Of a stretch of DNA of 64,000 nucleotides, positions 62,373 through 64,000 are shown piece by piece. The stretch covers positions 1,178,001-1,242,000 of the forward strand of contig OZ287700.1 in NCBI GenBank assembly GCA_965649825.1, read 5' to 3'. A model generated the notes under the pieces. It was given only the letters and a program-made list of their open reading frames with translations, was not told the origin of the DNA and did not search any database. Made by a program: the position numbers and the translations under genes. Positions within the stretch are counted from its first letter, which is position 1. Each line of letters begins with the position of its first letter. The DNA comes from Penicillus capitatus (lineage: Eukaryota > Chlorophyta).

Positions 62373-63373
62373 TCATTTCAACGAACGCTTGATGATCATA
62401 ACGACGATCAACAAAATGGATCCGGCCAGAACAATAGGGGCTGCTCGACCACCCGGCCCCATGTTGACGAAAAGACGCCCGCCCAATGGCAACAGGCCCA
62501 CGAGGGCATCGTCCAGTGCACCACTAGCGTCGGAGACAATCCGTGATGTCTTCTTCACTAGGTTCCATAACCAGGTCAGGGCTGTCCTCACCATACGTCC
62601 GATAGCCGTCGCCACCTTCCGCAAACCTCTCAGGAGCTCGCCAAAAAAGCGGCCAATGTCATCGAGCATTGTCTCCAGAGGACTGGAACGACGACGTCCA
62701 CGGCGAGCCTGACACCCCACAAGCACACTTTTCAAAAGCCACGTCCGTTCTGACTTACCGCTGCTTCATCGTATGGAATGAGAGACGCAGTCCAGTCGTT
62801 AACCAACTCAATGCGTGTCTAAGACACAAGCTGTCACATCAGTCACCCATCAAAAGGAATGACATTAGAGAGCTCTTCGATCATGCTACGGAGTTCTGGA
62901 TCATCTTGAATCGCCGCCAATGCTGCCGATTGCACACCAGAGTGATTCACCTAAACAGCGCACAGCAGTTCTATCTCCTGTACAGGCCACGCTTCAGATG
63001 CGTTACCATTCGTTCACTGGCGCGCATGATGCGTGAGAAGTACGTGCTGGATCGCGTATGAGAGTTGGCAGCATCGATCACGCTGTCCGCCTGGGCTCCT
63101 CCACTTCCCTTGTTCTCATCACTGTCAACGCCAATCACTCGACAGGTATGTAAGAAAATTTTCGTACTCCGAACAAAGCCCGACGATTTCTTCAACGGCT
63201 TCGTTGACCTCTGCCCTTCCGAAGTGAACTTCGTTATCATTCAACGAAACTTCCAGCCATGCGTCCTCCTCGAGCTGCTCATACTTAAGACCCGGTTTCG
63301 TGGGAGTGCGTGTACCGTACTTGAGGTCGCTCGCTCGTGGCGGAGTTCGTGGCTTGTGTCTACGACGACGCAT
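62373..63373 (-). CDS. Tail-anchored membrane protein of unknown function
   Basis: Five exons (63373-63168, 63121-63007, 62950-62864, 62818-62759, 62708-62373) join in phase to 267 residues. The N-terminus is arginine-rich; a mixed acidic region follows, with SALAAIQDDPELRSMIEEL, then an amphipathic helix region (FFGELLRGLRKVATAIGRMV) and a final hydrophobic span (IVLAGSILLIVVMII) with a basic end. This layout suggests an ER, mitochondrial or plastid outer-membrane tail anchor. The QDDPELRSMIEEL helix recalls chaperone-binding STI1-type helices, but that is only a resemblance. The intron at 62819-62863 carries the octamer. Confidence 0.62.
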
Positions 63374-63739
63374 ACATGTCTATCTGTTTTTTGTTCGATG
63401 CGTGTCTCACTCGAATGACTGGACGTACTGGACGGGCGTCCGCATGGGAAACGCGTCCCAACTGACTCGACGCCGCACCGGCCGCCGCACCTGTTCCGAG
63501 TCTCAATGCCACTGAACGCAACATGATTTACAAATGCTAAGGGCGACAGACACGTACATCGTCGTCGCTATCAGCTGATACGACGCGGCGTCATATAACG
63601 TGATGCGACGTCTCGGTGTATAGAATATCCATAGCGATGTGACAATCATATGCATGTGACGATGGTGTTTGCTCGTGAAACATCCATCGTACGTCACATC
63701 ACACTCTCCTGAACACCGTGGCTGGCAAACGTCACATCA
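63374..63739. other. Gap with three octamer copies
   Basis: Upstream of the tail-anchored gene and downstream of the partial gene. It holds three octamer copies, GATGTGAC near 63636 and GTCACATC near 63692 and 63731, the densest cluster in the window. Confidence 0.4.
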
Positions 63740-64000
63740 CTACATACTCTCATACGCCTCATCTTTGTTGTAGTTCTTTGCATAGACTGGAGGATCGATC
63801 GGTGGCGCACTGGGTGCAGGCTGTGCCAGATAGAGCGTCGTTGGATCATTCGGATCAACCAATCTACACAGAGGGAGAGCCTTGCTGTTGCATCTCCGTG
63901 AGATCCCGAGGCCTACGCTGTAGCGACGAGTTTTGAAGGTGGTTGGTTATGTGCATGAGATCTTTGGCTTTGCGATGTCGCTCCCGCTTGTGCCGTTCTT
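63740..64000 (-). CDS. 3' end of a gene running off the right edge
   Basis: Two exon pieces join in phase across a ~69-nt intron: a charged helix (ERHKRERHRKAKDLMHITNHLQN) at the right edge, then a proline-rich acidic C-terminus (VDPNDPTTLYLAQPAP) ending in TAG at 63740-63742. The gene is incomplete and I do not recognise it. A further exon beyond an alternative donor at about 63748 cannot be excluded, since an open minus-strand frame exists at 63503-63697. Confidence 0.45.

Overview
The window is nuclear DNA from a compact microbial eukaryote. Almost every protein gene is cut by canonical GT-AG introns of about 40-77 nt, and exons join in phase across full-length conserved eukaryotic proteins. 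Examples are RNA polymerase II RPB2, U2SURP/SR140, dynamin, kinesin-7, RCC2, ribosomal uS12, CDC50 and the mitochondrial ribosomal proteins bS6m and mS29. A plant/cyanobacterial-type acetolactate synthase and a SufE-BolA fusion argue for a plastid-bearing (or ancestrally plastid-bearing) lineage. An eEFSec gene argues for selenoprotein synthesis. I cannot fix the lineage from the sequence alone; an alga or plastid-bearing protist is the best guess.

Layout from left to right. 1-12.4 kb: a Cgr1-like rRNA-processing gene, divergent from the oligosaccharyltransferase subunit DAD1/OST2; an Sfi1-like centrin-binding protein; acetolactate synthase; a TPR + J-domain co-chaperone; a dynamin. 12.5-16.6 kb: a tight same-strand run of 3-hydroxyisobutyryl-CoA hydrolase, mitochondrial bS6 and a degenerate kinesin. 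16.7-26.3 kb: cyclophilin, a PepN-type aminopeptidase, eEFSec, the spliceosomal U2SURP, and respiratory complex III subunit QCR8. 26.5-32.6 kb: the flippase subunit CDC50, RPB2 and uS12. 33-45 kb: an unknown gene, a group III phosphofructokinase, gamma-glutamyl phosphate reductase with a membrane tail, a small unknown gene, RCC2 and a diacylglycerol lipase. 45.5-53.6 kb: mS29/DAP3 and a kinesin-7 with one giant intron. 53.6-56.6 kb: a gene-poor stretch. 56.7-64 kb: a small membrane protein, a coiled-coil membrane protein, a 2OG-Fe(II) dioxygenase, NSE2/MMS21-like, SufE-BolA, a tail-anchored protein and a gene running off the right edge.

The gene set is mostly housekeeping (translation, splicing, transcription, trafficking, cytoskeleton, branched-chain amino-acid metabolism). 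The unusual layer is in the DNA between and inside genes. An octamer, GATGTGAC, recurs in both orientations, mainly inside introns (often fused to the 3' splice site) and also in short divergent promoters. A second word family, AAAAGWGTGA, behaves similarly. Same-strand neighbours can be only 7-22 nt apart, convergent stops can be 9 nt apart and divergent starts as close as 33 nt.

Gene models were assembled by hand: I checked that exon lengths preserve reading phase and that junctions rebuild conserved motifs. No RNA genes, CRISPR arrays or recognisable transposons were found.
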